From assembly GCA_039025395.1 (NCBI GenBank), contig JBCCOK010000025.1, forward strand, positions 6,035-70,034: a DNA stretch of 64,000 bases, given 5' to 3'. The notes under the pieces were generated by a model, which was given only the letters and a program-made list of their open reading frames with translations, had not been told where the DNA came from and searched no databases. Position numbers and translations under genes: made by a program. Origin of the DNA: Hoeflea_A sp039025395. GTDB lineage: Bacteria > Pseudomonadota > Alphaproteobacteria > Rhizobiales > Rhizobiaceae. Positions 15,647 to 25,136 of this stretch are shown piece by piece; the stretch's first letter is position 1, and every line of letters starts with the position of its first letter.

Positions 15647-18466
15647 TTATTGTCCAAGTCGCTCGAGAAGGGCCGGCACGTGCACCTGATCGGCCTTGTA
15701 GTTGCCCGTCAGCATGTACATCATGATATTGACCCCGGCGCGAAATGCATGTTCACGCTGCACCGGATCCGGCGGAACCGTCGGAAACACCGGAATGTCG
15801 TTCTCATCGATTGCCCAAGCGCCGGCGAGGTCGTTACCGGTGATGATAATGGATGAAACGCCGTCGCCACCGCGCGCCGGTCGGTTTCCGGGATCGTCAG
15901 TATCAAGAAGCGCTTCAACCCACAACGGACTGCCGCGATAGCGGCCCGGGAAGTCGTCTAGGATATAAAATGCCTTGGTAAGCACATGATCCGGCGGGAC
16001 TGGCTCCAGCGCCGGAATATCGATTTCGGCGAGAATGGAGCGAAGGCGCGCCGTTTCAGGCGTGACAGTTCCGTCGCCGAGGCCGGCAAGCGCATCTCTT
16101 GTGTCAAACAGCACCGTGCCGCCATTCTTCATGAATGCATCGATACGGCTGACGGCTTCCCGCGACGGTGGATCGGCGTTGACCGAGATCGGCCAGTAGA
16201 GCATCGAGTAAAGCGCAAGCGGATCGTTCTCGATATCGACGCCCACTGGTTCACCCGGCTCAAGCGACGTCCGGAACGTCAGAAATCGTGTCATGCCGTC
16301 AAGTCCAAGACGGCTCGTCCTGTCCGTGTTGTCGTCACCGGTGATGACATAGGCCAGATGGGTCCGGTCGAGCGCCGCCAGTATCTCGGCATCGCCCGGT
16401 TTTTCGTCCGATGCAAGGCTTTCGGAAGGAATCCCGGCGACAACCATGGCCGCGAGCAAGACGGCGGCGGTCGATCCTCCGGCTCGGGCTGTCCTGCGCA
16501 TAACCATCGCTCGGGAAAGCGCGCCTGACATCAAAAGGACGATCAGGGCGTCCGCCAGAAGCAGAATCATTGCCGCGGTCAACAGATAAGGGGTGAGGTC
16601 GGTACTGCTGTCGCGCGCATAGTCCGCGGTTTCGACAGTGCCGTTGAACTGTGGCATGGCGAAAGGAAACAGGGCTTCATCGGCGCGCATCAGATTGTGC
16701 GCGACATATCCTGCCTCGGTTCCGTAAAGTCCCGGCGGGTTGTCAAACGTGACCGCAGGCAGGTTGCCGGACGCCATCCTCAAGGGTTGCACGCCGCCTG
16801 ACGGCGTGGTGATCGCACCGTTGGCGGACAAAAGACGATAGGGCGGAAGCACCACTTCTTCAACGCTTCCCTGTGCACCGAATGCAGATCTCGAGAGCAT
16901 AACCGAGCGGCGCAACATCTCGACGAAATGACCGGAAATCGGAAGATTCGACCAGGTGGCTTCCGCAGTGACATGAAACAGAATGATGCGGCCGTCTCCA
17001 AAGGCCCGGCTGGTGACCAGCGGTGTCCCGTCGGCAAGGCTTGCCCAGGTGCGCGACGCCAGATCCGGCGACGGCTCGGCAAGCACCTGACGGTTGACGG
17101 TGACATCGTCGGGCTGGCTCATGCCGGCAAAGGCTCCGTTTTCGGAGAAGGATGCAAGCGGTTGCGGCTCGCTCCATGAGAGTGCGCCTCCGAGTGCGCG
17201 TTCGCCGCGCCTGAGCTCGACAGGAACAAAAGGATCGCTGTCATCGCCGCCGGCAATACGCGGGCCTGCAAAGCGCAGAAGAAGCCCGCCGCTGTTGATC
17301 CAGTCGAAGAGGGTTTCCTCGACATCATCGGGGATTGTTCCGATATCCGCCATGACGATGACCGAGGGGCGCTGCTCGATTATCTCCGATATCGCGCCCG
17401 AAAGCTCTTCGGATTGGGGAACCATCAAATCGGCAAATGGCTCAAGGGCCCGGGTTAGGTAGAACAGGGGCGAAAGAAGCTGTTGCGTCAAATCGATGGG
17501 TTCGGCCGAAATCAGCCCTACCCGGCGGCGGCGTGCGTTTTCGTCCAGAAGGTAGCGCGATCCGGCGTCGGCGCCCCCGTCGATCGCTATGCTGGCAAAA
17601 TCGTTTCGCAGTTCAAATGGGACGGTAAGCAGAGTGGAAGCAGCGCTTTCTCCGGCTTGAAAAACCAATTCGCCGTTGGCGATGGGACGTGCCTGAGTGT
17701 CGAAGGCGGTCACAAAGCGTGTCTCTGCGGCGGTCGGGTCGAGCCGGCTGGCGGACACGGAAAACCCATTGGCCTGGTTGTTTGCCGCCGTCAAAGCCAG
17801 CGCAGACGGCTCAGCCCTTTCCACCAGCCTGACGCTATCGGGGTTCAGCGCCAACAGGTTCTGCCACGCTTCGTCATTGTCATCGCGCGCGATCCCGGAC
17901 GACAGGATGGCCAGAGTGCCGATGCCTTCGCTCTCAAGTGCGGTTGCTATGGAGGTGAGGGCGCTGCGCGGGTCGCTGTGGATTGGCCGCGGCATTGCGG
18001 CTTGCAGTCGCTCGCGCGCACGGCTTGCCGAATCGGGCGTGGCATTGTGGACCGCATCGGCGGTGAAAACGATGGAAACCGGTACGTTTTCGGCTTCCGC
18101 GTCATCAATAAGATCGGACGCGGTCGACACGCGATCGTCCCAGTCGCTTGCCGTCGACCACCCATTGTCCATGACGATGGAAAGTGTTCCGGCGCTGCTG
18201 ATCTGCAATTCGCGCGGATTGACGACCGGTTGAGCCAGCGCCAGGACGATAAGGGCGGCAATGATCAGCCGCAGAAGGGTCAGCCACCATGGGCTCTGCG
18301 CCGGCGTTTCCTCTTTCTTCAGAACCCCTGCGAGGATACGCAGCGGCGGGAACAATTCCATCTTCGGACGCGGCGGCGTCAGGCGCAAAAGCCACCAGAT
18401 CACGGGTAGTGCCAACAGACCCAGGAGCACCGCCGGGGCGCCGAATATGATGGGAAGGGCGCTCAC
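15647..18466 (-). CDS. DUF4159 / BatA-N domain membrane protein
   Basis: A 939-residue protein. The first 80 residues form the BatA-type N-terminal domain with two membrane segments (GAPAVLLGLLALPVIWWLL and LLRLIIAALIVLALAQPVV). The vWA-like domain follows, but its metal site reads DNGWS at residue 100, losing the first Ser of DxSxS. Further membrane segments lie near 615-660. The last 240 residues are DUF4159 (THLAYVITGDD, YSMLYWPISV, GGTVLFDTRD, AFRAGVNIMMYMLTGNYK). It overlaps the DUF58 gene by four bases, so the two are translationally coupled. Confidence 0.88.
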   Translation of the reverse strand: MSALPIIFGAPAVLLGLLALPVIWWLLRLTPPRPKMELFPPLRILAGVLKKEETPAQSPWWLTLLRLIIAALIVLALAQPVVNPRELQISSAGTLSIVMDNGWSTASDWDDRVSTASDLIDDAEAENVPVSIVFTADAVHNATPDSASRARERLQAAMPRPIHSDPRSALTSIATALESEGIGTLAILSSGIARDDNDEAWQNLLALNPDSVRLVERAEPSALALTAANNQANGFSVSASRLDPTAAETRFVTAFDTQARPIANGELVFQAGESAASTLLTVPFELRNDFASIAIDGGADAGSRYLLDENARRRRVGLISAEPIDLTQQLLSPLFYLTRALEPFADLMVPQSEELSGAISEIIEQRPSVIVMADIGTIPDDVEETLFDWINSGGLLLRFAGPRIAGGDDSDPFVPVELRRGERALGGALSWSEPQPLASFSENGAFAGMSQPDDVTVNRQVLAEPSPDLASRTWASLADGTPLVTSRAFGDGRIILFHVTAEATWSNLPISGHFVEMLRRSVMLSRSAFGAQGSVEEVVLPPYRLLSANGAITTPSGGVQPLRMASGNLPAVTFDNPPGLYGTEAGYVAHNLMRADEALFPFAMPQFNGTVETADYARDSSTDLTPYLLTAAMILLLADALIVLLMSGALSRAMVMRRTARAGGSTAAVLLAAMVVAGIPSESLASDEKPGDAEILAALDRTHLAYVITGDDNTDRTSRLGLDGMTRFLTFRTSLEPGEPVGVDIENDPLALYSMLYWPISVNADPPSREAVSRIDAFMKNGGTVLFDTRDALAGLGDGTVTPETARLRSILAEIDIPALEPVPPDHVLTKAFYILDDFPGRYRGSPLWVEALLDTDDPGNRPARGGDGVSSIIITGNDLAGAWAIDENDIPVFPTVPPDPVQREHAFRAGVNIMMYMLTGNYKADQVHVPALLERLGQ

Positions 18467-19383
18467 GATATCGCCCTGCCTATGCCACCCGTCGGATCGC
18501 CCGACATATGTGTATGAAGGGCGACCAGTGCGGTTGAGGCCGGTTGATCCGTGTGATGGGTGATAAAGCTCCAGCCGATGCGGCGAAGGCTTTCTGACAG
18601 GCTTTCGCGCCGCGCAAGATAGGCGCGGCGGTAATCCTCATGCAGCGTTTCAGCGCGTCCTGCGGTCAGCCTGCCGCCGGTTTCCGGGTCAATGAATTCG
18701 GTGCGGCCGCGATAGGGAAACACCTCTTCCACCGGATCGCAGATTTCAAGCACATGTCCACGAATGCCGCGTTTCGCCACTGGCGCGAGCTTTTCGATGA
18801 CCTCTTCGGAAGGGTCCAGAAAATCGGAAATAAGGATCAGGTCGCTGTGGCGGTTGATCTGCGCAAGATCGGGCATGGACTTGTCATGGTCGTGCAACTC
18901 AAGCGCCACGGCCAGCCGTTCGGCAGCGTTGCGAGCGGAGACCGGGTCAATGACACCGGGGGAGGCGATACGTTCACCGGAGCGGGCAAGGATTTCGGCC
19001 ATGGCAAGAAGAATGACCATTGCTCGGCTCTGTTTGGATACTTCCGTGAGCGCCGATTTGAAAAGCATTGACGAAGAACCGTCAGCCCAAAGCCAGACCG
19101 TGTGTGCGGCTTCCCACTCATTGTCACGAACATAGGTGTGGTCGTCGCGCGCCGAGCGCCGCCAGTCAATGCGTGCCAGGCTTTCGCCTTCGACATAGGG
19201 CCTGAATTGCCAGAAATTTTCGCCGATCCCGCGCTTGCGCCGACCGTGCCAACCGGCAATGACCGTATTGGCGACACGATGCGCTTCAACCAGCAAATCG
19301 GGAACGTGGGCTGCACGCTGGCGCGCGCGCGCAAGCGCCGGACTGGTGGAAACGGCCTCGCTTGCCTGTCCGATGGCTGCCAC
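18463..19383 (-). CDS. DUF58 domain protein (MoxR-associated)
   Basis: A 306-residue soluble protein. The DUF58 hallmark IDWRRSARDDHTYVRDNEWE lies at 72-91 and is followed by a vWA fold with an intact metal site (WADGSSSM, Asp101-x-Ser103-x-Ser105). The start is an ATG three bases after the MoxR stop. In this widespread operon type DUF58 proteins are thought to work with the MoxR ATPase, bringing it to the membrane partners encoded downstream. Confidence 0.92.
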   Translation of the reverse strand: MAAIGQASEAVSTSPALARARQRAAHVPDLLVEAHRVANTVIAGWHGRRKRGIGENFWQFRPYVEGESLARIDWRRSARDDHTYVRDNEWEAAHTVWLWADGSSSMLFKSALTEVSKQSRAMVILLAMAEILARSGERIASPGVIDPVSARNAAERLAVALELHDHDKSMPDLAQINRHSDLILISDFLDPSEEVIEKLAPVAKRGIRGHVLEICDPVEEVFPYRGRTEFIDPETGGRLTAGRAETLHEDYRRAYLARRESLSESLRRIGWSFITHHTDQPASTALVALHTHMSGDPTGGIGRAIS

Positions 19384-19386
19384 GGT

Positions 19387-20406
19387 CTAGCGGTCTCCGC
19401 CCATGTCGTTGACGAGCGTCTGTATCATATCCCTGATTTGCATGCCTTCGGCACGCGCGGCAAAGGTGAGTGCCATGCGGTGCTGCAAGACAGGTTCAGC
19501 AAGGGCGCGAACATCGTCTACCGACGGCGCGAGCCTGCCGTCATAAAGTGCCCTCGCACGTGCACACAACATCATCGCCTGTCCGGCGCGCGGACCCGGC
19601 CCCCATGCCACATGCCGGTCGGTTTCGCTGTTGCCGTTCCCCGGCCGCGCCGAACGCACCAAGCCGAGGATTGCTTCGATCACCGTTTCGCTGACCGGCA
19701 TCCGACGCACGAGGCCCTGAATCTCCTGCAGCCTCGCCGCCGTAATGACTGAGCTTGGCGTTGCCTCTTCCGTTCCTGTCGTTTCCTTCAGGATCTGGCG
19801 CTCGGCGTCGAGTTCGGGGTAGCGCACGTCGACCTGCATCAGGAACCGGTCGAGCTGTGCTTCAGGCAGTGGGTAGGTCCCCTCCTGCTCTAGCGGGTTC
19901 TGGGTCGCCAGTACATGAAAGGGTTCGGGAAGATTATGCGGCGAGCCTGCTACGGTTACATGGTATTCCTGCATGGCCTGCAGCAGGGCAGATTGCGTTC
20001 GCGGCGAGGCGCGGTTGATTTCGTCGGCCATGAGCAACTGCGTAAATATCGGCCCGGGAACAAATCGAAAGGAGCGTTTTCCTTTCTCATCCTGGTCCAT
20101 GACTTCCGAGCCGAGAATATCGGAGGGCATCAGGTCCGGTGTAAACTGGATCCGGTTGTCGTCAAGGCCGAGAACCGTACCGAGCGTTCCGACCAGCTTC
20201 GTCTTGGCCAATCCAGGAACGCCCACGAGCAGCGCATGGCCCCCGGATAATACGGCAAGAAGGGTTTGTTCAACGACATTCTGCTGGCCGAAGATAACCC
20301 TGCCGATTTCGCTGCGAACCGAGGCAATGTCCTCGAGTGCCGATTCTGCAGCTGCAACGACCGCTTCTTCATCAAGCGCTGCTTCGGCGCTCTTAACGAC
20401 GCCCAT
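19387..20406 (-). CDS. MoxR family AAA+ ATPase
   Basis: A 339-residue ATPase and first gene of the operon. Walker A is GVPGLAKTK (62-70), Walker B LLMADE (124-129) followed by NRASPRTQSALLQAMQE, and the sensor region LATQNPLEQEGTYPLPEAQL is typical of MoxR. GGAG lies about eight bases before the ATG. MoxR ATPases act as chaperones in metal insertion or complex assembly; in this operon the client is unknown. Confidence 0.95.
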   Translation of the reverse strand: MGVVKSAEAALDEEAVVAAAESALEDIASVRSEIGRVIFGQQNVVEQTLLAVLSGGHALLVGVPGLAKTKLVGTLGTVLGLDDNRIQFTPDLMPSDILGSEVMDQDEKGKRSFRFVPGPIFTQLLMADEINRASPRTQSALLQAMQEYHVTVAGSPHNLPEPFHVLATQNPLEQEGTYPLPEAQLDRFLMQVDVRYPELDAERQILKETTGTEEATPSSVITAARLQEIQGLVRRMPVSETVIEAILGLVRSARPGNGNSETDRHVAWGPGPRAGQAMMLCARARALYDGRLAPSVDDVRALAEPVLQHRMALTFAARAEGMQIRDMIQTLVNDMGGDR

Positions 20407-20585
20407 ATGGCAATCTCCGTCTTTTCAAACTCAGGATATCGGCAATTCTTGTTACCGACTATCTACTATTTGGCACGGTTGAGGTAACCATCAATGGAAA
20501 ATAAGCGCGTTTATCCCTATGAATCACACGATCATGTGAAAGACACGCCACAATAGGGTACTTAGTTACGAAGCTGGACCAGACA

Positions 20586-21197
20586 ATGGCAAGGGGTGAA
20601 ATTGCAACCGATCAGGACGCAACGCGTCTCGCGGCACTGATTTCCCGGGCTGCACCGGCGGGCAAGGGTATTCCGCCCGTCGAGCGGTGGCATCCGTCTT
20701 TCCGCAGCGAGCTCGATATCGAAATCCGTGCCGATGGCGCCTGGTTCTACATGGGCACGCCCATCAGGCGGGAAGCTCTGGTGCGGCTTTTTTCGACCGT
20801 TCTCCGCAAGGATCAGGACGACAGGACCTATCTCGTCACACCGGCGGAAAAAGTGGCAATTCGTGTCGAAGACGCGCCCTTTATTGCGGTCGAAATGAGC
20901 GCTGATTTGCTCGGTGGAGACCAGGTTTTGACGTTCCGGACGAATGTCGGCGACGTTGTAGAAGCGGGTTCGTCGCATCCGTTGCGGTTTGAAATGGAGG
21001 GCGAAAAGGGCGCATTCAAACCATACCTGCATGTTCGTGGGCGCCTGGAGGCGCTTGTTAGCCGTGCTGTAACCTTCGATCTCGCCGAACTTGGCGAGAC
21101 CCGAACGATCGACGGGACGGCAATGTTCTGTATCGCTTCGGGAGGCGCGGTCTTCCCGATCATGCCGGCACAACGATTGCGGGCCTTGTCGCAATGA
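20586..21197 (+). CDS. DUF1285 domain protein
   Basis: A 203-residue cytosolic protein of the DUF1285 family, recognised by PPVERWHPSF, IRADGAWFYMGTPIRREALV, FSTVLRKD and YLVTPAEKVAIRVEDAPF. Function unknown. It starts an operon of four genes in which each stop overlaps the next start (ATGA or GTGA): DUF1285, NUDIX, cca, hypothetical. This order suggests a link to nucleotide or CoA turnover but does not prove it. Confidence 0.85.
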   Translation: MARGEIATDQDATRLAALISRAAPAGKGIPPVERWHPSFRSELDIEIRADGAWFYMGTPIRREALVRLFSTVLRKDQDDRTYLVTPAEKVAIRVEDAPFIAVEMSADLLGGDQVLTFRTNVGDVVEAGSSHPLRFEMEGEKGAFKPYLHVRGRLEALVSRAVTFDLAELGETRTIDGTAMFCIASGGAVFPIMPAQRLRALSQ

Positions 21198-21826
21198 GTG
21201 GTGCGCGCGAAGAGGAATTCAATGCGGCCACCTTCCGGGTGCGTGCCGCACGACACTCGCGCGTTGCGGATTTACAAAGCTATGGCGATCATGTGCTCAA
21301 TCCCGGCAGTGCTTCGGTGGCAAGCGAGCGGCCGCTGCGCGAAGCAGCCGTGCTTGTGCCTCTCATCGATTACGGCACGCGCACCGAAATATTGTTGACG
21401 CAGCGTACAAAAACCATGCGTACGCATTCCGGCCAGGTCGCGTTCCCGGGCGGCACGATCGATCCGGAGGACAACTCCCCGGAGGCGGCGGCGATGCGCG
21501 AAGCCGAAGAGGAAGTCGGCCTGCCTGCGTCATTCGTCGAAACCGTCGGCCGCTTGCCGGAATACCTCACGGCGACCGGCTACCGCATAACGCCGGTGCT
21601 TGCGGTGGTTCGGCCCGGTTTCCCGTTGACCATTAATCAGATGGAGGTCGAGGAAGCATTCGAAGTGCCGTTTTCCTTTCTGATGGATCCTTCAAACCAT
21701 CGCCGCGAAAGCCGGATGTGGCAGGGCAAGCAACGCCACTTCTACACCATGCCCTATGGAAAGCGGTATATCTGGGGTGCGACAGCGGGGATCCTGCGGG
21801 CGCTTTACGAGAGACATTACGCATGA
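21194..21826 (+). CDS. NUDIX hydrolase, CoA pyrophosphatase-like
   Basis: A 210-residue NUDIX protein of the NudL/CoAse group. The CoA-associated segment is seen as LLTQRTKTMRTHSGQVAFPG, followed by the Nudix box GTIDPEDNSPEAAAMREAEE then EVG. These enzymes split CoA and related pyrophosphates. It overlaps both neighbours by four bases in the DUF1285-cca operon. Confidence 0.9.
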   Translation: MSGAREEEFNAATFRVRAARHSRVADLQSYGDHVLNPGSASVASERPLREAAVLVPLIDYGTRTEILLTQRTKTMRTHSGQVAFPGGTIDPEDNSPEAAAMREAEEEVGLPASFVETVGRLPEYLTATGYRITPVLAVVRPGFPLTINQMEVEEAFEVPFSFLMDPSNHRRESRMWQGKQRHFYTMPYGKRYIWGATAGILRALYERHYA

Positions 21827-23085
21827 AAACGGCAGGCGATGCCGTTTCCATCGCGGCTGCGCCGTGGTTCAAATCCCGTCCGCTCCACCGTGTTCTTGAC
21901 ATGCTCAATAGCGATGGAGGCGAAGCGCGCATTGTCGGCGGCGCGGTGCGCAACACGCTGATGGATCTGCCGGTTGGCGATGTCGATATCGCCACGACGG
22001 TGCTGCCGCAGAATGTGGTTGCGCGTGCAAAGAAGGCGGGGCTCAAATCGGTGCCGACCGGTATCGAACACGGAACGGTAACGCTGATCGTCGACGGTGT
22101 TTCGTTTGAAGTCACCACGCTCAGAGCCGATGTGGATGCCGACGGTCGCTGGGCGAAAGTGGCGTTCGGCGCAGATTGGTCGGTCGATGCGCATCGCCGG
22201 GACCTCACGATCAACGCGCTCTATGCGCTCGCCGATGGCACGGTTATCGATCTGGTCGGTGGGCTGGCAGATGTCGAGAGCAAGACCGTACGCTTCATTG
22301 GCGATGCGGCGACCCGCATTGAGGAAGACTATCTGCGGATCCTGCGGTTTTTCAGGTTCTTTGCCCATTACGGCCAAGGCAGGCCCGATGCAAGCGGCCT
22401 CAAAGCTTGCGCGCGACTGAAATCGGGTCTCGATACGCTGTCGGCAGAGCGTGTGTGGTCGGAACTCAAACGCCTGCTCGCAGCCCCCGATCCGTCGCGG
22501 GCACTTCTTTGGATGCGCCAGACCAGTGTCCTGAGCACCGTCCTGCCGGAGTCGGAGAAGTGGGGAATCGATGCGATCCCCGGCCTGATTAACAGCGAAG
22601 TTTCCCTCAACTGGGAAGCGGATCCGCTGCTGCGGCTCATGGCGATCGTCCCGAAAGACGAATTGCGACTGTTTTCGATGGCGAAACGATTGCGCTTGTC
22701 GAATGCCGAGCGAAGCAGATTGACGGCATGGGCGGCACAACAGGCCATGTCGGAGGACATCAGTGAATCCGCGCTTAAACGGATGTTGTATGTTTACGAC
22801 CCAAAGGCGATTGTCGATGCGCTGCGATTGCAACTGAGCGCCCGGCGTGCCGCCGCGCAATCGGACAATGAGGCACTGCATGGCGCCGCGAAACTGTCGC
22901 GGTCGCTTGAACTCGCACAGGGCTGGATCCGGCCGAGTTTTCCGTTGACCGGCGGCGATCTTGTGAGCGCAGGCCTTGAAGAAGGCCCGGATGTCGGAGA
23001 AGCGCTGGCAAAGCTTGAAGAGGCGTGGATCAAGAGCGATTTTAAGCTAACGCGGGACGATCTTCTGGAACAGGCGCGCAGGTGA
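21823..23085 (+). CDS. cca: CCA tRNA nucleotidyltransferase
   Basis: Adds or repairs the 3' CCA of tRNAs, or acts as a poly(A) polymerase-like enzyme of class II. I use the ATG at 21823 (420 residues), which overlaps the previous stop as ATGA. The nucleotidyltransferase head has RIVGGAVRNTL and the catalytic aspartates in GDVDIATT, then the RNA and primer blocks VEVTTLR-like (FEVTTLRAD), RRDLTINALYAL and IEEDYLRILRFFRF. No HD domain is visible. As the only such gene in the window, I assume the housekeeping role. Confidence 0.92.
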   Translation: MKTAGDAVSIAAAPWFKSRPLHRVLDMLNSDGGEARIVGGAVRNTLMDLPVGDVDIATTVLPQNVVARAKKAGLKSVPTGIEHGTVTLIVDGVSFEVTTLRADVDADGRWAKVAFGADWSVDAHRRDLTINALYALADGTVIDLVGGLADVESKTVRFIGDAATRIEEDYLRILRFFRFFAHYGQGRPDASGLKACARLKSGLDTLSAERVWSELKRLLAAPDPSRALLWMRQTSVLSTVLPESEKWGIDAIPGLINSEVSLNWEADPLLRLMAIVPKDELRLFSMAKRLRLSNAERSRLTAWAAQQAMSEDISESALKRMLYVYDPKAIVDALRLQLSARRAAAQSDNEALHGAAKLSRSLELAQGWIRPSFPLTGGDLVSAGLEEGPDVGEALAKLEEAWIKSDFKLTRDDLLEQARR

Positions 23086-23762
23086 CCGCAGAGCCGATCA
23101 CGCGATCGCAAGTCATGAAAGACCTTCAGGCTCTGATGGACGCCCACGGCGTCAAGCTGAAGGCCTTGGACGGGTGGCTCGTCACAGGCAACACGTTTCC
23201 GGCGATGCGTGGAAGCTGGCTTCCCCAGATCGGCAACCAGCCGACCGGCCGGCTTGACATACAGGTGGTGGTGGACGGCAAACGGCTGATGACCGAAAGT
23301 TTCGCCGGTATGGGCGAGGGGCCGGGCCGATATGCGGATGCCCTAAGGAATTTTTCCCTCGGGTCTTTGCATGTCATGCTTTCGGCGCTGTGGGCACGTC
23401 CGCAAACAAACAAGGTTTCGGTAGAAAACTGGACATCGCCCGATATCAGTTGGAAGGCCCATGTGGGCGAATTCGTTTCGCGATGTCTCGGTCCGGATGA
23501 AATCGCATACCCGACGAAGTTGCTTGGCCGTTTTCAGAAAGCCCTTATGGAACACGACCTCGATGCGCGTGTGCATTGGCTTCGCAGCTTCTATTCCAAC
23601 ACCGGCGGCGGCGAGGCGCTCGTCGAGGTTCTGCTCGACAATGAAAGATGGAAGATTGGAGAGGAAGTGCTCTCGCGGGCCGACTGGCCTCACAGCGATT
23701 ACTATTACAGCCTGCGCAACTTCCTGATTATCGAGCCGCTCCGGCAAAAAGAACTCGCATAA
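23082..23762 (+). CDS. Hypothetical protein (DUF6348-like)
   Basis: A 226-residue protein starting with GTG that overlaps the cca stop (GTGA). Motifs: FPAMRGSWLPQIGNQPTGRLDIQ (mid-part WLPQIGNQPTGRLD), ESFAGMGEGPGRYADALRNF and HWLRSFYSNTGGGEALVEVL. These remind me of the DUF6348 family, but this is memory, not a search. No signal peptide or membrane segment. Function unknown; it ends the DUF1285-cca operon. Confidence 0.7.
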   Translation: MTAEPITRSQVMKDLQALMDAHGVKLKALDGWLVTGNTFPAMRGSWLPQIGNQPTGRLDIQVVVDGKRLMTESFAGMGEGPGRYADALRNFSLGSLHVMLSALWARPQTNKVSVENWTSPDISWKAHVGEFVSRCLGPDEIAYPTKLLGRFQKALMEHDLDARVHWLRSFYSNTGGGEALVEVLLDNERWKIGEEVLSRADWPHSDYYYSLRNFLIIEPLRQKELA

Positions 23763-23774
23763 TCTCCCGGCGCT

Positions 23775-25136
23775 CTAAGTCCCTTCTGGCACCGTATCGG
23801 GGATCACCAGCGAGGACAGGACCGCGACGATCCCGGTGGTTGTTATTGGCGAGCCGAAAATGCGCTGCAAAACTTCGGGCAATGGCTGTAAGGCCTCCGG
23901 GACGAGCGCAACGCCAAGGCCGAAACCAAGCGACAGGCTGATCACGTAAATCCGTTTGCGGGTGAAGGGTTCGCAGGACAAAATACGTATTCCGGCGACC
24001 GCGATGCTGGCAAACATGATTAATGTGGCACCCCCCAGCACAGGCCGCGGAATGAGCGTCAGCAAGTTGCCGATGAAGGGGATAAGACCGGCGGCAACAA
24101 GCAACAAGGAAAGGTAGATGGCAATGTGCCGGCTGCCGATGCCGGTGATCTGGATGACGCCATTGTTCTGGCTGAACGTGGTGTTTGGAAAGGTTCCGAA
24201 GACCGAGGCAATGGCCGAGCTGACCCCGTCGCCGAGTACGCCGGCACGGATTCGTCTCATGTAGGTATCGCCCTTGATCGGTTCGCCGACGATGACCGAA
24301 TTGGCAGTCATATCGCCGACCGCTTCGACAATGGTCACGAGGTAGATCAACATGATCGGCAGAAAATATGTCAGGCTGAAATCGATGCCGAAGCGAAACG
24401 GGATCGGCACGACGACAAGCGTTTGCGTATCTGCTGCCGACGTGTCGATCATGCCCAGAAATCCTGCAAGCGCGCAGCCGGCGATGATGCCGGTCAAAAT
24501 GGCCGCCATGCGGACAATGGCGTTGGGCGCAAAACTCAAGGCCACGATGACGACAATGACAAACAGACCCGTCCACAGCCCTGCTGCGTTTTGAGCAGCA
24601 CCATTGTCATCGATTCCCGCCATATCCTTCATGCTGAGTGCGATCAGGCTGAGGCCCACGATGGTGATGATGGAGCCGGTTGTCGTTGGCGTGATCACCC
24701 GGCGGAAGACATCGATAAAGCGGCTCAAGACGATTGGCAAAAGACTGCCGGCCAGTGTCAGCCCGACGATCATTGCCAAGATGTCCTCGGGCGCGCCGCC
24801 ATCTGTCTTGACCGCCATGCCGGCGGCGATGATGGCCGGGACAAAGGTGAAGCTGGTGCCTTGAAGGGTCAGAAGCCCGGAGCCGACGGGCCCAATCGTT
24901 TTCGACTGGATGTATGTGCCGACCCCGCTGACGAACAGGGCCATTGATACGAGGTAGGGAAGGTAATCATCTAGCTCCAGCGCATTGCCGATGATGAGGG
25001 TCGGCGCCACGATGGCAATCAGCGCTGCAAGCAGGTGCTGTGTGGCGGCAAGAAGACTTGGTCCGAAGGGCGGCTTGTCCTCAAGGCGAAAGATCAGGCC
25101 TGCTGCTTTTTGCGTGTCGACCTTATCCGTCGACAT
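23775..25136 (-). CDS. Nucleobase:cation symporter-2 family permease (uracil/xanthine type)
   Basis: A polytopic permease of about 453 residues starting MSTDKVDTQ at 25136; it overlaps the end of the thioesterase gene by 14 bases. About 12-14 membrane segments are seen, with NCS2 landmarks QHLLAALIAIVAPTLIIG, the internal ALQGTSF-like LTLQGTSFTFVPAI, the conserved FPNTTFSQNNGVIQITGIGS (Q-N-G motif) and SRHIAIYLS. The family imports xanthine, urate or uracil with a cation; the exact substrate is open. Confidence 0.92.
   Translation of the reverse strand: MSTDKVDTQKAAGLIFRLEDKPPFGPSLLAATQHLLAALIAIVAPTLIIGNALELDDYLPYLVSMALFVSGVGTYIQSKTIGPVGSGLLTLQGTSFTFVPAIIAAGMAVKTDGGAPEDILAMIVGLTLAGSLLPIVLSRFIDVFRRVITPTTTGSIITIVGLSLIALSMKDMAGIDDNGAAQNAAGLWTGLFVIVVIVALSFAPNAIVRMAAILTGIIAGCALAGFLGMIDTSAADTQTLVVVPIPFRFGIDFSLTYFLPIMLIYLVTIVEAVGDMTANSVIVGEPIKGDTYMRRIRAGVLGDGVSSAIASVFGTFPNTTFSQNNGVIQITGIGSRHIAIYLSLLLVAAGLIPFIGNLLTLIPRPVLGGATLIMFASIAVAGIRILSCEPFTRKRIYVISLSLGFGLGVALVPEALQPLPEVLQRIFGSPITTTGIVAVLSSLVIPDTVPEGT

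Noticed and set aside
21866..21882. GGTTCAAATCCCGTC, which looks like a tRNA T-arm
   Set aside because: It is inside the N-terminal codons of cca (PWFKSRP) and no acceptor, D or anticodon arms can be drawn around it.
21817..22881. 354-codon frame opposite cca
   Set aside because: Same reason: cca has complete family motifs and the antisense product is Arg/Gln/His-rich without domains.
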